Origin: Ichthyophonus hoferi
Lineage: Eukaryota; Opisthokonta; Ichthyosporea; Ichthyophonida; Ichthyophonidae
DNA: 64,000 nucleotides
Direction: 5' to 3'
NCBI GenBank assembly: GCA_002751075.1
Contig: NAOQ01000108.1
Coordinates: 38,733 to 102,732, forward strand
Of this stretch, positions 36,605-56,162 are shown piece by piece (within the stretch, counting starts at the first letter, position 1; each line of letters opens with the position of its first letter). Under the pieces are notes generated by a model. That model saw only the letters and a list, made by a program, of their open reading frames with translations, ran no database searches and was not told the DNA's origin. The position numbers and the translations under genes are program-made.

Positions 36605-38610
36605 GTTCATTTTTTTCCATTGCTATTGAGTGATATGTATTATTGTGCTTATGTGCAACCAGGATTGTTCGTTGGAGCCTCGACCTATATAATATATGGG
36701 AGATTGGTTACTTATCATTGGCTCCTTTTTACTTCACATTCTCCTGTATATAATATCGTTCCTTAGGATAATACACGATAGAAAAAGGTCAAACAGCATA
36801 ATCATACATATCATAGTTGCACTGCTTCCTCTACATCTATCCAATACTGAATACTCAAATTGAACTTGTGTTCGGAACCTTTAATATAAAAATATTACTG
36901 CTGATTGAGGAAGGCGCTGGTATGTCTAGTACCGTGGGTACATCTCAATCAGTTATAGTGAATCAAAAAATGATAGCCCGCATATTTTTATTTTTTTCAT
37001 GTCTACAGTAAGGAAGAGATTATTCAAAGTTAACTGTACCTATGTTCATTTAGATAATCATTATAAAAGTGAGCACTTAACTAACTGTTCGTTTCTTGTA
37101 TACTGGCACATAACAATTATTATTAAATGCTCTCTAATATAAATTCAACTATATATATCAAGTGAATCTATGATTTTCCGAACATCAAACCTAAAGCACT
37201 GTAATAGTTCTCTCCTTAATGTCTTGGCTGTATGTTTTTTTTGCTCAGCTAACTTGCAATATTTCAGGAATAAAAAGTATTTGACATCTAAGGGATCACT
37301 ACTATTAAGACAAGATACATTACAGTTTCACCATAGCTCGTTTACTTAGATACTTACCTGTTTGTTATCTACGAAGGATTTGCTCAAATTTGCTATGCTA
37401 TTGGAGCACTTTCATTCAATGTAAGGGATACATATATCCGTGACAGTGATAATAAGGATGGGAAGCATATATAGATGTTTCAATAGTCGGTTAATCGTAA
37501 AGGGACAATAAGCAATACTATAGCTCTTGGAATAATATTACAAATACTTGTTTATGTGAAATTATAAAATATTGTATATAAATGTTTTGGGTCAAACAGT
37601 TATTATTTAATAGAATAGGGTAGTTCACCTTACGTATAGTTCTACATGATGGAGGATGAAAAATATGGAACACCTCCAGAACTTGGAAAAAATATATATC
37701 AGCAAGGTATGAGGTCACGGCGTCATTTGTTTGTTACATTGTTCACCAATAAAATTATTCCCACTACTGTAGTTGGGATAATAACACATACAGTTATTAA
37801 TTTGTACCTTTTACTAATTGTCACGTTATTCCGTCAATATAGTAAACTAGGGCCCATTATTTAAGCGTTTCACCACACTCGGCGGAGGTTTAATGAAACG
37901 CTTTTAACCTCTAGATTAGCTCCGTTATAGATATATAGAGTAAATAAAATAGTAATACTCAAATCTTCAGCTTTTGTTAGTTATAGCAATGTTAATACTT
38001 TAAAGATTTCCTTGTTATATATCACATTAAATTCAAAAGGTTGCTTAGAGGGGTATAAAACATCTCAAGTTATCTAATAGGGCATTGACTGTAAAGACCT
38101 GGACGTTGCACGTGAATGTCTCTATAGCATCTGTATCCATATTGATATGTCATAGTTAGTTAATATTGCAAGATATATTTGTATATAGTCCACTGTTATA
38201 AAATTTATATTTTCTTTTTGATATAGAAAGAGGAAATAAAACAAAATCAATATGGCAATGTAATATATGTGCGTCAATGTACTGTTGTGCAAGAATTTTA
38301 GTATCCTGATGCCACGTTCCTTCTGTATTGTCCGCCCAATGCTTAATGGTAATGGATGGCCTCTTCTAAAACATGTTCAGCCAACAGAATGAAAGTAACT
38401 CCAAACTATAATTGCATTAGTCGTAAAAGGTCAATATTGTTAGGACACTGCTTTTGGGGCAACTATCTATCATTATTGCTTTCAGAGGTTATAAGATGAA
38501 TGCATAACTTAATTAGCCTCAAAATACTTATTAGAATTTATTGTTTTAAAATTGAGTAGCATTTAAATGATCTTTTTTGGAAATGTGTTAAAACTGCTAG
38601 CAAGCTCAAC
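36605..38610. other. Intergenic region downstream of RRP7A
   Basis: About 2 kb with no recognisable coding sequence apart from short frames of unknown meaning. One starts at 37646 with MMEDEKYGTPPELGKN and lacks any context. A small perfect inverted repeat is listed separately. Confidence 0.5.
37863..37903. repeat. Perfect 10-bp inverted repeat (hairpin)
   Basis: AAGCGTTTCA at 37863-37872 pairs exactly with TGAAACGCTT at 37894-37903 around a 21-base GC-richer loop. It stands out from the AT-rich surroundings. It is not followed by a gene or a U-tract typical of a known RNA. Confidence 0.7.
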
Positions 38611-39238
38611 ATGCTGCTCCCTTGTAATCTCAATGCTGCCTACTTAATTGTAAACAGTGTTATAAAATACATGAGGGTTCATGGGATGAGTGTTGAGGGA
38701 ATATTTAGAATTTCAAGCTCCCAAAGAAGGATAGTAAACTATATTCAAGTATTACAACTAGATATAGAAGCAGATGAAGGCAAGAAGATGGAGACCCGTT
38801 TTACCAATGAAAATCTTGCAGAGAGGGTAACCATCACAGAAACCACTAGAATTTTAATGAAAATGCATGGCTCTACAACATTGAAGTTAATTTCAAAGAA
38901 GGATGGTGTTGCCCTACACAATTTTATCAAGTTTTAGATCAACAGTGAAACCACTTTGGACGGCCATCAGGGGAAGATAGCTAGCATAACTCTGAGTCAT
39001 TCCAGCGTGGCTCAGCTGAAGACATGGGAAACCCGATTTCTCTCGTCAATGACTTGAGCAAGAATAGTAGCATCAACAAGAGAATATCTCTAAACTTGCA
39101 ATGGTCATGTGCACAATAATAAAGGACAATTGTGATCCCAAAGCAACAGCTGTCGTGATTAAGGTATTAATTACAGATTTTGATTCTATCTTTATTTTGG
39201 ATGATCCAACTAACTTTGGAAAGAAATGCGCATACTAA
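38611..39238 (+). pseudogene. RhoGAP-domain relic
   Basis: The frame 38611-38937 contains LIVNSVIKYMRVHGMSVEGIFRIS, matching the first helices of RhoGAP domains, including the EGIFR motif with the arginine finger. About 150 bases further on, in a different frame (from about 39091), KLAMVMCTIIKDNCDPKATAVVIKVLITDFDSIF resembles the domain's C-terminal helices (family: NLA.VFGP...VV+.LI.+.D.IF). The central part of the fold with the LP.PL segment is not found in any single frame and stop codons separate the pieces. No introns are evident. Best read as a degraded or retro-copied Rho GTPase-activating protein gene. It could alternatively be exons of a fast-evolving gene, but no convincing splice sites join them. 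Confidence 0.6.
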
Positions 39239-40618
39239 AAAAGCTAATGAATAAGGTAAAAAGCAATCTGTAAAATAAAAATGAATAATAGTAAAGTGTT
39301 TTTAGTTGAAACAGGATCTAGGAATCCTTGAATGGTGTTGTTAAAGTCAAACACAAAAATGTGAAAATTCATTCTACAATTGAATTTCTTAACTAATTTA
39401 GTATCATTGATAAAAATTTGAGATTGGATACACTTTTTGTTTTTATAAAACAAAAATTCCTCTAAAATATAATAATAATAATAACTTTCAAAAATGTTTT
39501 ATTAGCTTAACCTGATTAAAGATTACTTAGTGAAATGCTAGCCCAAAAAATAATAATATATATATGTTACTAACCCTAACTAATGTAAAATTTGATTGTG
39601 AGCTACAAACTAAATACCAATAACTTTGTGTAGTAAGGAAAACATTCAGTACAAATTGAGACTTATCAAAAATTAGAAGTTAAATAATTTTTTAATATAA
39701 AAATATCTGCTGACAAATATACATGATCAGAAAGCTACACATAAACGGGTACCTTTTATAAAGGTAAAGAAGCATACCTCTCATATGTATTAAAAAAATG
39801 TATACACTCTTTTCGTTTTAGATTACTAACGTCACTAATAAATTAGAACCTAGTATCGACCACATCCCACAAATCCATTGATTAATTACAGTTGCACAAG
39901 ATATTTGGCTAATTCTGAACCAGAATAGCCACAAATGTTGCTAGTTATAGGTTCTTTGCTATATTAAACGTCGCCTATGCCATGAAGTTATCAATATATT
40001 TTTATTAATAAATTTGAACGTTAAAATAAAAATATATTTCCTTGTCTGTGATTGTAGTACAAGGATTGTAAAAACAATAATATATATATAATCTCAAACC
40101 CTGATCTACGCTATCATTAATAAAGAGTAAAGTAGAAAATACCTGCAATGACTATCCTTATATCACAGGCCAAGGATAAAAATGAGAAATACTTTCCAAG
40201 TGTACCAGGTGTTCTATAATCCTAGAAAATGCTACTAATTAACTTAAACATATCTTCCTAATATGAAGGATTATTGTTGAGTTCAATGAAGGATACTCCA
40301 GGTAGTTTTTGTATTAACCAAAATAGAATCTTTTATACAATTACATTTGGTATTAATCCTCATAATCTTGGCAATACAGAGTTTAGGTTACTTGCATCCT
40401 AATACTGCTGCTTCTAATGTGTAATAGGAATAATACCAAGTATTGATTATGTTCACTTTGCTGTAGCTCCTTGGCCTTGCCCTTGCAAAAGATATTATAA
40501 ATAATGCTGCACATCATAGTAATATTTGGCAACAGTGTTAAACTCTTGTAGATTGGATGCCAGATTATTTTTGAATGAACACATTGAGAGACATAACGGT
40601 CTGTGACAGATGATTGGT
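39239..40618. other. AT-rich intergenic stretch
   Basis: About 1.4 kb following the RhoGAP relic. I see no gene, RNA or recognisable transposon. Confidence 0.5.
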
Positions 40619-40963
40619 TCACAGGCTTCCGCACACTTCAATTTGGTTATGCGTAAAGATCCCTTTTGCTGGGCTAGCAGTAGAAACAATACTTAGGTCT
40701 GATCCACTTTCAATAGGAGGCAATGTAAGAACAGGCATATATGCTGACTCTATCTCTAATTGTTTATTGTGGTTGTATTCACCTATGAATTCAGTTGATA
40801 ATCCTGCCTTAATGCGTTTGGGTACACCAGTGCTAATAGTACAGTGTGAGCGATCAGTGAAAGATGCTAAGTTCGTGTGTATATAATGGATATTGTCGCA
40901 CTCGAAAGTGACTATGCAATTCTTGGGGTTATTGATAGGAGAAAGGTCCTCGGAACCTGGCGC
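40619..40963 (-). other. Unassigned open frame of 114 residues without early ATG
   Basis: Minus-strand frame open from the stop at 40964-40966 to a TGA at 40619-40621. The composition is protein-like (for example CIVTFECDNIHYIHTNLASF, GVPKRIKAGLSTEFIGEY, LTLPPIESGSDLSIVSTASP) and much less Phe/Tyr/Ile-skewed than random frames in this AT-rich DNA. There is no usable start codon near its 5' end, so if real it is an exon or a relic fragment. I do not recognise the family. Confidence 0.3.
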
Positions 40964-41559
40964 TTATTTTCAAGTCCCAGTAGAGAACGAGAACTAGATG
41001 TTACAATAAAGGGATGATTATAAAAAACAGGCCAATTAATTCCCAGCCATCAGAATATATATGATATTGTTAACAAATAATAATAATGCAAGGCTTTGCT
41101 TATAATGAACATATTTGATGAATTTCATAATCGTATATCATATTTAGAATCGTTTTCTATTATTATTTGATTCTTTTCCTTTTATCCATTCCGCAACATC
41201 CGCTTATCACGGATCTTAATTATAGCTGTGTTCGTAAATGTCGATGGGACCGATCTTAAAGATCCATATTGACAAATACATTTCATAGCAGAATACTGAG
41301 GGCTACTAGAATTAGCTGATCTTGTCTAGATGATCTAATAATTATGTCCTTATTTGAATGGCTCTTTAGCTAATTTCCTCATTAATTAATTTAAGTGCTC
41401 ACATCCTACATATTGACAAATCCATTCATGATCCGCCTGTTACCAGAACTTCGACCAAATTATGTGTTCATTTGAAGTTAACAATCTTGCAACAAGAGAC
41501 AAATACAGTTCATCTATTTCAACATATGGACACAAAGACACCAGATTTCCTGTTTGTAT
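40964..41559. other. Intergenic stretch before METAP2 3' end
   Basis: No gene seen in these 600 bases. Confidence 0.5.
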
Positions 41560-41565
41560 TTTATT
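41560..41565 (-). other. AATAAA polyadenylation signal of METAP2
   Basis: Minus-strand AATAAA about 130 bases after the METAP2 stop codon (TTTATT on the plus strand). Confidence 0.55.
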
Positions 41566-41697
41566 TCTTTATAACATGTATAGTTCATATACTATGCATT
41601 GGCCAGGCTCCCAGTACAGGAAGTGCCTATTCTAGATAATCAGTCCGTATTAGCTCAATAGAAGCTATCATTCTTGATTGACATTCATTACCTTTAA

Positions 41698-50080
<8,383 letters not shown>

Positions 50081-50599
50081 TTTTCTAGTTCTAACCAAAT
50101 AGTATACACTCAGAAGAAAAGCACAGACGATAAAAACAAACAAAAAGGAATAAAATATATATACATACACGTGAACCACAATAGAGTAACCCTTATATGG
50201 TAAGATTAGTGTTCACTAAATGGTTCAATAGACCAATAAAATCATAGCAATTTATCTGACAATTGTCTTGAGAGTTCTAGAGCTAGTCCATATTAGTATA
50301 TATAATAGCACAACTTCCTCTAAATAAGTGATCAATCCATCTCAGGATTTCCTTAAGCAAACTAAATTGAAAACGGTATCTTAAAAAATACTGGTGCACG
50401 TTGAGGACGGGAAAATGCTTATCCAGCAGCAAATTCTAATAACGGAAGAGAAGCATGAGTATTTAATGTTAGTGTCTAATAGTATGTATGGCTTGAGAAT
50501 AGGAATAGAAATGCTATGCAAAATGTTGTTATATGAAAGTAAGCCAAAGAGCCATATAGAGCTATGCATATATCATAGTAAACACTTAAATTGCTAACA

Positions 50600-50855
50600 A
50601 TATATACATTTTAGCTTACATATTGTCACAAGGTCGTTAACTGTGAATGAACATCCTGTCAATACATAGTATGCAGTAGATGAACACTTACATCCATGAG
50701 GAAATGAGTTAATTCGCCATCTATATGAGGACACAATAGTATTTAAGCATTGCGGTAAGATTGGACAATTCTAGTGGGTCTCTACGGCCTATCGTGAGTT
50801 GGATTAGCCAATACTAATCTTTACAATTAGTTCCATTTACGATAATGAATACAAC
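50600..50855. repeat. Diverged direct repeat, copy 1
   Basis: Shares collinear blocks with 52153-52405 at a near-constant offset of about 1552 bp: CACAAGGTCGTTAACTGTGAATGAAC, AATACATAG, and GAGTTGGATTAGCCAATACTAAT followed by TTAGTTCCATTTA. An interspersed repeat family is the simplest reading. Confidence 0.6.
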
Positions 50856-52152
50856 TATACGGATGCTAACATTTACGTCTTGTTTTGACTCTGGTAAAAT
50901 ACTTTGTTTTGGCAACCAATCCAAATGAATGTGAGGCATTTATTTTATTGGTTAACTATTTTTAGTCTGGTTTGGAACTTAAATTGTGGGTCAGGTGACT
51001 TGGTTTGACTCGCCGAATACCGTACAACGGGTATGTCCTATGATGAAGGTTTAATACCGATACGATAGACGAGTAAATATACGATATGAATATATTTTAA
51101 ATGGAGTTATTTTTTGAATGACATGACAGATGGGAAATACTTTCCTTTCAACACTAATAGTTGTGATTATTTAGGTATTTTTCCCTCTCTAATTGTGACT
51201 GTGTTTAGAACCATGAAGAATCCTAGCACAGTTAGTTTTCTTTTATACTTGTGAAAAGTGAAAAGCCAGGTATGTAAACTCTGGAAAACAGAGCCTTTCA
51301 AATTTTATATGCTCTGTAATGTCCTTAGTTGATTCAGGTTTGTGTTTATTGGTCATACAGAAATTCATTAATACATTCTGTATCTATGGATAATGATATT
51401 GCAAATAAAGTTACCAAGTTAATATGCATATCTATTAATTTGTGCGGATACAAGAAGATGTATTCTATAATAATAATATATAAATAAATAACTAATAGTC
51501 ATGATGCATACTATGCTAGGTTTCCGAGTGAGCTGTGGATTCGGAAGCTTTTAGTGTTCTGGAATCATAGGGACCTTGGGAAACATGAGATCATGTGATG
51601 TAATCGGAGAGTGAATAACGTGTTAACTTATGATCATGATTCCGAATCAGGAATAATAATCACAACAGAAACCAATGAGGGAGTACATCAAGGAATACTA
51701 TGGATGATGAGGGAAAAGGGATTGCAATGTTTCCTGATTGTCTGAGTGAATGAATATCAATAGGATTACACTGATATAGAGTGACCTATAATTCTACTAT
51801 GCATGTAATGCTATCTATAATTACGTTTCCCGCACTTACTCTTGTTTCATTCCATGTTGTTATTCAAGTTGAAACATCGAAAAAAGTGGAATAAACAACT
51901 GGGCATCATCCATATGGTTACCTATGACTTTAGGTCCAATAGAATTGTTAGTCATGTACTTGAGAATGTCCACAGGAGTGCATCACTTTTAATTCACTTC
52001 TGTTGTAGCATGGCTTTCCTAGACATCATCTCCTCTAATGCAATGCAAGAACTAACCAAGTCGACTACAATCTTATGCCTGTGTTTGAGAACTGAGGTAC
52101 GCCACTTATGGTTAGATTTTCTTACCAGTAGGCATCAATGAAAATAATGGCA

Positions 52153-52405
52153 TTAATACTCTTTAATTATAATTTTCGTTACAAGATCGTTAACTCCGAA
52201 TGAACGCGTGGTTATAAATTGATTTGTCGTGTCGATACATAGTTTTTCATGTAGTAAATTAGCTAATGTGCCATATAAGGAAACAACTAATATAACCTTA
52301 TCGAAATAGAATCAGGCATCCCTAGTAGATCTTTGCGATATTTCATGAGTTGTATTAGCCAATACGAATATTTATGATTAGCTTCATTTAAGTTATTAAA
52401 ATCTA
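52153..52405. repeat. Diverged direct repeat, copy 2
   Basis: Counterpart of 50600-50855, with ACAAGATCGTTAACTCCGAATGAAC, GATACATAG, and GAGTTGTATTAGCCAATACGAAT followed by TTAGCTTCATTTA. No terminal inverted repeats or coding capacity were recognised. Confidence 0.6.
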
Positions 52406-53680
52406 GCCACATTGGTGTAAACCAAAAGCTAGAAAGTTAGCACTGGCGATAAAACAAAGTATAAAAGAGAAAAAAAGTCAATAGAGGACCTGCTCAAACA
52501 TACGCGGTAATGGGTAGCAAAAATAGAAAGTTCTCGTAACGGGCAAAAATACTTTACATTCAATTATATGCATGTAATAACCACATCGTTATTGATATGT
52601 CTAATCCACCATTAGCACTCACATATGATATTCAGTGTCCAGATCTCTCGTACGTTCAGAACTCAGAGCACTGTTTACTAACGTTAATTAGTGATAATAG
52701 TTATTATTTATATCGTAATATCTCACCCCTTACTGGTCGGCCTCATTGTGCAATTACCACATTCGCCTCCAAGCGAATCAAAGCATCGATTCCTTCTTAA
52801 TTAGAGCAGAGGTTTAATTACTACAGCCAGTTACTTAGAGAATCGGCATATGAGGGGTTTCTAAAGAATTTCTACCACAAAAACTGTGCCTTAAAGACAA
52901 TCAAGTGACTATTACTACCGCTGGTTCAGAAAAATTAACTACTATCAAATATACAATTGGAGATTCCCACAGCGGTGGACGAATCGCTAAAACTAACGCA
53001 AATATTGAAAGTTTACTTTAAACATTATGTAGTTCAGACATAGGTACCGATCAGTGTTGAAATTTGGAAATTAAAGTGGGATCAATCATATATTGCTTGA
53101 GAGGTAGAATAATGCAAGTCAAAAAGTATAAGGAAAAACTTATTCTGATTAGCATCTTAACATTAGTGCATTAGTACATTCGAAGCCTTGACTATTCTTA
53201 AATTAATACAAATTACAAACTACAGCTCCTCCTTTATCTATATTGCTCCTTTGATAATATCACACTTCATCAATCATAACCGCAAATTGATGGCTACGCT
53301 GGCAATAATCTCTAAGTGGCCAAGTGATCACTACAATCGCAACTTAATCGCCAACTAATCTCCTATTAATCACCAGATCGGGAATAGTTTTGCTCTCAGC
53401 TCAAAAATATATATAGCATTCTCCACCAGCTCATTAATTGGGTTGTAGATTGACTTAGAGGGTTAGATCAACTGCAAAAACTAAAACTAACACATTTATA
53501 GCCAATAGTAAAAGATATAGCTATATAGCTATATCTACCTGCAAAGAACATCACCTTAAATATATCACTAATTTTCTTGCACATTTTCACTCGAAGCAAG
53601 CCTACTTATGTGTTCACCCTCATAACACCGAGAGTGATACTATATATATATAGGCAAAACGTATTCAACTGCATAACAAC

Positions 53681-54760
53681 ATGGACAAAGTAGATGTTAA
53701 GCGTCTCGTGTCGAATATTATACCAGCCCTTGGCAGCACCCTACGAAAAGGGTTAGCTGGACGCATAGGAGTTCTAGGAGGGTGTACTGAGTATACAGGG
53801 GCTCCATACTATTCTGCTATATCAAGTCTCAAAAGTGGTGCCGATTTGACCGATGTTTTTTGCACTGTAGGTGCAGGCCCAGTAATAAAATCATATAGTC
53901 CTGAACTCGTTGTTCACCCTTACCTTTCGGAGAAAACATATGCAACAAAATGCATAGATGAAGAACTTGTAAAGGCTTTCCCGCAAGAAAAGCTCCATCT
54001 CCGTACTGGTCAGGAAAAGTTGCAGAGACTATATGCAAGGGATAGCAGTGATGTTGTCCAAGAGGTTTCCACTTGGTTGCCTCGTTTACATGTTCTAGTT
54101 ATTGGGCCAGGGTTAGGACGTCACTCTCTGGTTCAACAAACGACACTGGGCATCATTACAGAAGCAATAAAAATACATCTACCACTTATTATTGATGCAG
54201 ATGGGTTATACCTCATCACACAGCACCCGTATATTATTAAAGGGTACAAAAGGGCAACACTTACACCAAACCTTGGGGAGTTCCAACGACTGTATGAAAA
54301 GGTTTGCAATAAAACATTCTTGGAGCAGCCAGGACAATTGTCACCAGATTCAGAGGAGATAATAAGGTTAAGAGAGGAACGGGCAAAGGAATTAAGTATA
54401 GCTCTGGGCCATGTTACGATTCTTAGTAAAGGAGAAGTAGATATCATTACGAATGGGAACACTACAGTGCGATACTCAGAAGATGGATCAGTACGGAGGT
54501 GTGGTGGACAAGGAGATGTACTATCAGGTATAACAGGTACCTTTACACACTGGGCAGTACAGTCAGACCAAGGGGATGATAACAACAAGGTAGTTCATAT
54601 GGAGGCAAACATGCTTGGTGCCCTTGGTGGCTGTATGTTAACAAGAAAGTGTGCGACTCTGGCGTTTACGGTGAACGGGCGTACTATGACTGCCCCTAAC
54701 ATGATTAGTCTATTACCTAAGGCCTTTATGGAACTATTTCCAGATCATTTTTACAATTGA
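53681..54760 (+). CDS. NAXD: ATP-dependent (S)-NAD(P)H-hydrate dehydratase, intronless
   Basis: Metabolite-repair enzyme that converts damaged, hydrated NADH or NADPH back to the normal cofactor using ATP. It is a single 359-residue frame without introns. Seen: GLAGRIGVLGGCTEYTGAPYYSAISSLKSGADLTDVFC (residues about 24-60, family signature), SPELVVHP, LVIGPGLGRHSL, IIDADGLYL, LTPNLGEFQRLY, and the catalytic/nucleotide loop RRCGGQGDVLSG. No targeting peptide is obvious, so a cytosolic form is likely. Compared with human NAXD there is an extra stretch of about 35-40 residues (roughly 86-122) between HPYLSE and VVQEVSTWLPRLH. All neighbouring genes with known function are split into 5-19 exons. 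The intronless state therefore suggests origin by retroposition or complete intron loss, although no poly-A tail or target-site duplication is visible. The catalytic motifs are intact. Confidence 0.96.
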   Translation: MDKVDVKRLVSNIIPALGSTLRKGLAGRIGVLGGCTEYTGAPYYSAISSLKSGADLTDVFCTVGAGPVIKSYSPELVVHPYLSEKTYATKCIDEELVKAFPQEKLHLRTGQEKLQRLYARDSSDVVQEVSTWLPRLHVLVIGPGLGRHSLVQQTTLGIITEAIKIHLPLIIDADGLYLITQHPYIIKGYKRATLTPNLGEFQRLYEKVCNKTFLEQPGQLSPDSEEIIRLREERAKELSIALGHVTILSKGEVDIITNGNTTVRYSEDGSVRRCGGQGDVLSGITGTFTHWAVQSDQGDDNNKVVHMEANMLGALGGCMLTRKCATLAFTVNGRTMTAPNMISLLPKAFMELFPDHFYN

Positions 54761-54949
54761 AATGGTTTGTGTGCATACTAAGATGCATATATATATATAT
54801 ACCTACATATAAATATAAGTGGGTTGTATGGCTAGTGTTTAGGATTGGCTCTAGCTATATTTTATACTATGGTAGTATATTGCGCATGCGTTGTTTTATA
54901 GTTTAGCGTATATAATGTGGTTATATATGAAACTATAGTAATATATAAT

Positions 54950-54955
54950 AATAAA
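54950..54955 (+). other. AATAAA polyadenylation signal of NAXD
   Basis: Canonical hexamer 190 bases after the stop codon, in AT-rich DNA, so chance occurrence is possible. Confidence 0.45.
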
Positions 54956-56162
54956 GCTAACTATAATTGTACAAAAATAATATATATTGTTATATTCCTG
55001 CAAACCCTCTCACTATATCTGATATAGCTAGGCCAAATATTATTAACTATTATTTTCTCCTGTGATCTTTCCACTGAGATTGTTTATACATTGTGGTTTT
55101 GTCGGCTGTTTCATCATTAGTATTTTACCACACTTTATCATACCAATATAATCCCACAGGCACCCAGCAATCGTCTAATTACATACACACCTTCTCACAA
55201 AAGTTTATAACCATAGTATTGGTTGATATATAATTCTATAAGATTGTTTGTATCATCCTTCTATACCTTTTTATCTCCAAAGTAATAATTCTAATCCAAA
55301 AATGAGAATTTTGATTTTCAAATTAGGATTTTTAAAAATTAGCATTCTCATTTTAAAAATAAAAAGGTATAGTATATGTTACCTATCCTAGCCACTCGCT
55401 CATTCTTCCTTGCTTAACACATAATATATCATTGGTTACACGAAACTGTTCATACCGACACCTCTACCTATCTCAAGGTAAACCCATATATCCATGTTAT
55501 GCATTTTAACTTAAATTAACAGCTCCTAATATCATAAACATATTATGCATTCCCTCTTTGAGATCAAGTTCACTCTTTTATATATCTCATCCTAATGCAT
55601 GTGATTACAATGTATCATTATCTCATTATATGCTTTGGGGTAAAACTGACAAGATGGTGTTACTCATAACATCCTTATCCAATCACACAAGCTTATAATT
55701 ATCTATTTAAATTCACTATGTTAGTCAATTGGCTTGGTTAATTGCCATAATTTTTTTTAAAAATTAGGGAGAATCACAATACCTATATTCGCAATAATAC
55801 CCAATAGATGCAAATACTGTACCCTTTTATATATCGAATTCTCCATACTTTGACTAGATTACAAAGTAAGGCTACATATATAAACTATACTATTCAATTT
55901 TTCAAAGTAAAACTAAAAAATTATCTCCACTGTATTGACAGTATGCTCACCTATTCATTTCTCATAACACTATCCCACTATCATACCCTCAATATAATAC
56001 ATTCATCGATACAGCATACAGCATGCTTTCACACGAACATCACAAACAATCACATATACAGTCTTTATCATTCTTATTAAGGTACATAGCTATCTAATAA
56101 GATATATTTAATGGTCGACATATTAAAATCAGTAGACCTTGTACTCTAGCGCTTAATAATGA
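54956..56162. other. Convergent intergenic region
   Basis: About 1.2 kb between the 3' ends of NAXD and the 138-residue membrane protein gene. No gene is seen; it is AT-rich with scattered CCAAT/ATTGG words. Confidence 0.55.

Larger units (their letters stand above)
50081..53680. other. Divergent intergenic region between METAP2 and NAXD
   Basis: About 3.6 kb holding the METAP2 promoter on the left and that of the dehydratase on the right. It contains a pair of diverged direct repeats (listed) and several short frames without recognisable domains. No gene is supported. Confidence 0.55.

Noticed and set aside
36000-41000. Possibility of a transposon in the gene-poor interval
   Set aside because: I found no transposase motif, terminal inverted repeats, target duplications or reverse-transcriptase motifs. 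Only the RhoGAP relic and one orphan frame were recognised.
51842-52141. 99-residue plus-strand frame between METAP2 and NAXD
   Set aside because: No recognisable domain, no splice context, and it overlaps DNA next to an interspersed repeat.
54133-54588. 151-residue minus-strand frame
   Set aside because: Antisense shadow of NAXD, whose plus-strand motifs are unambiguous.
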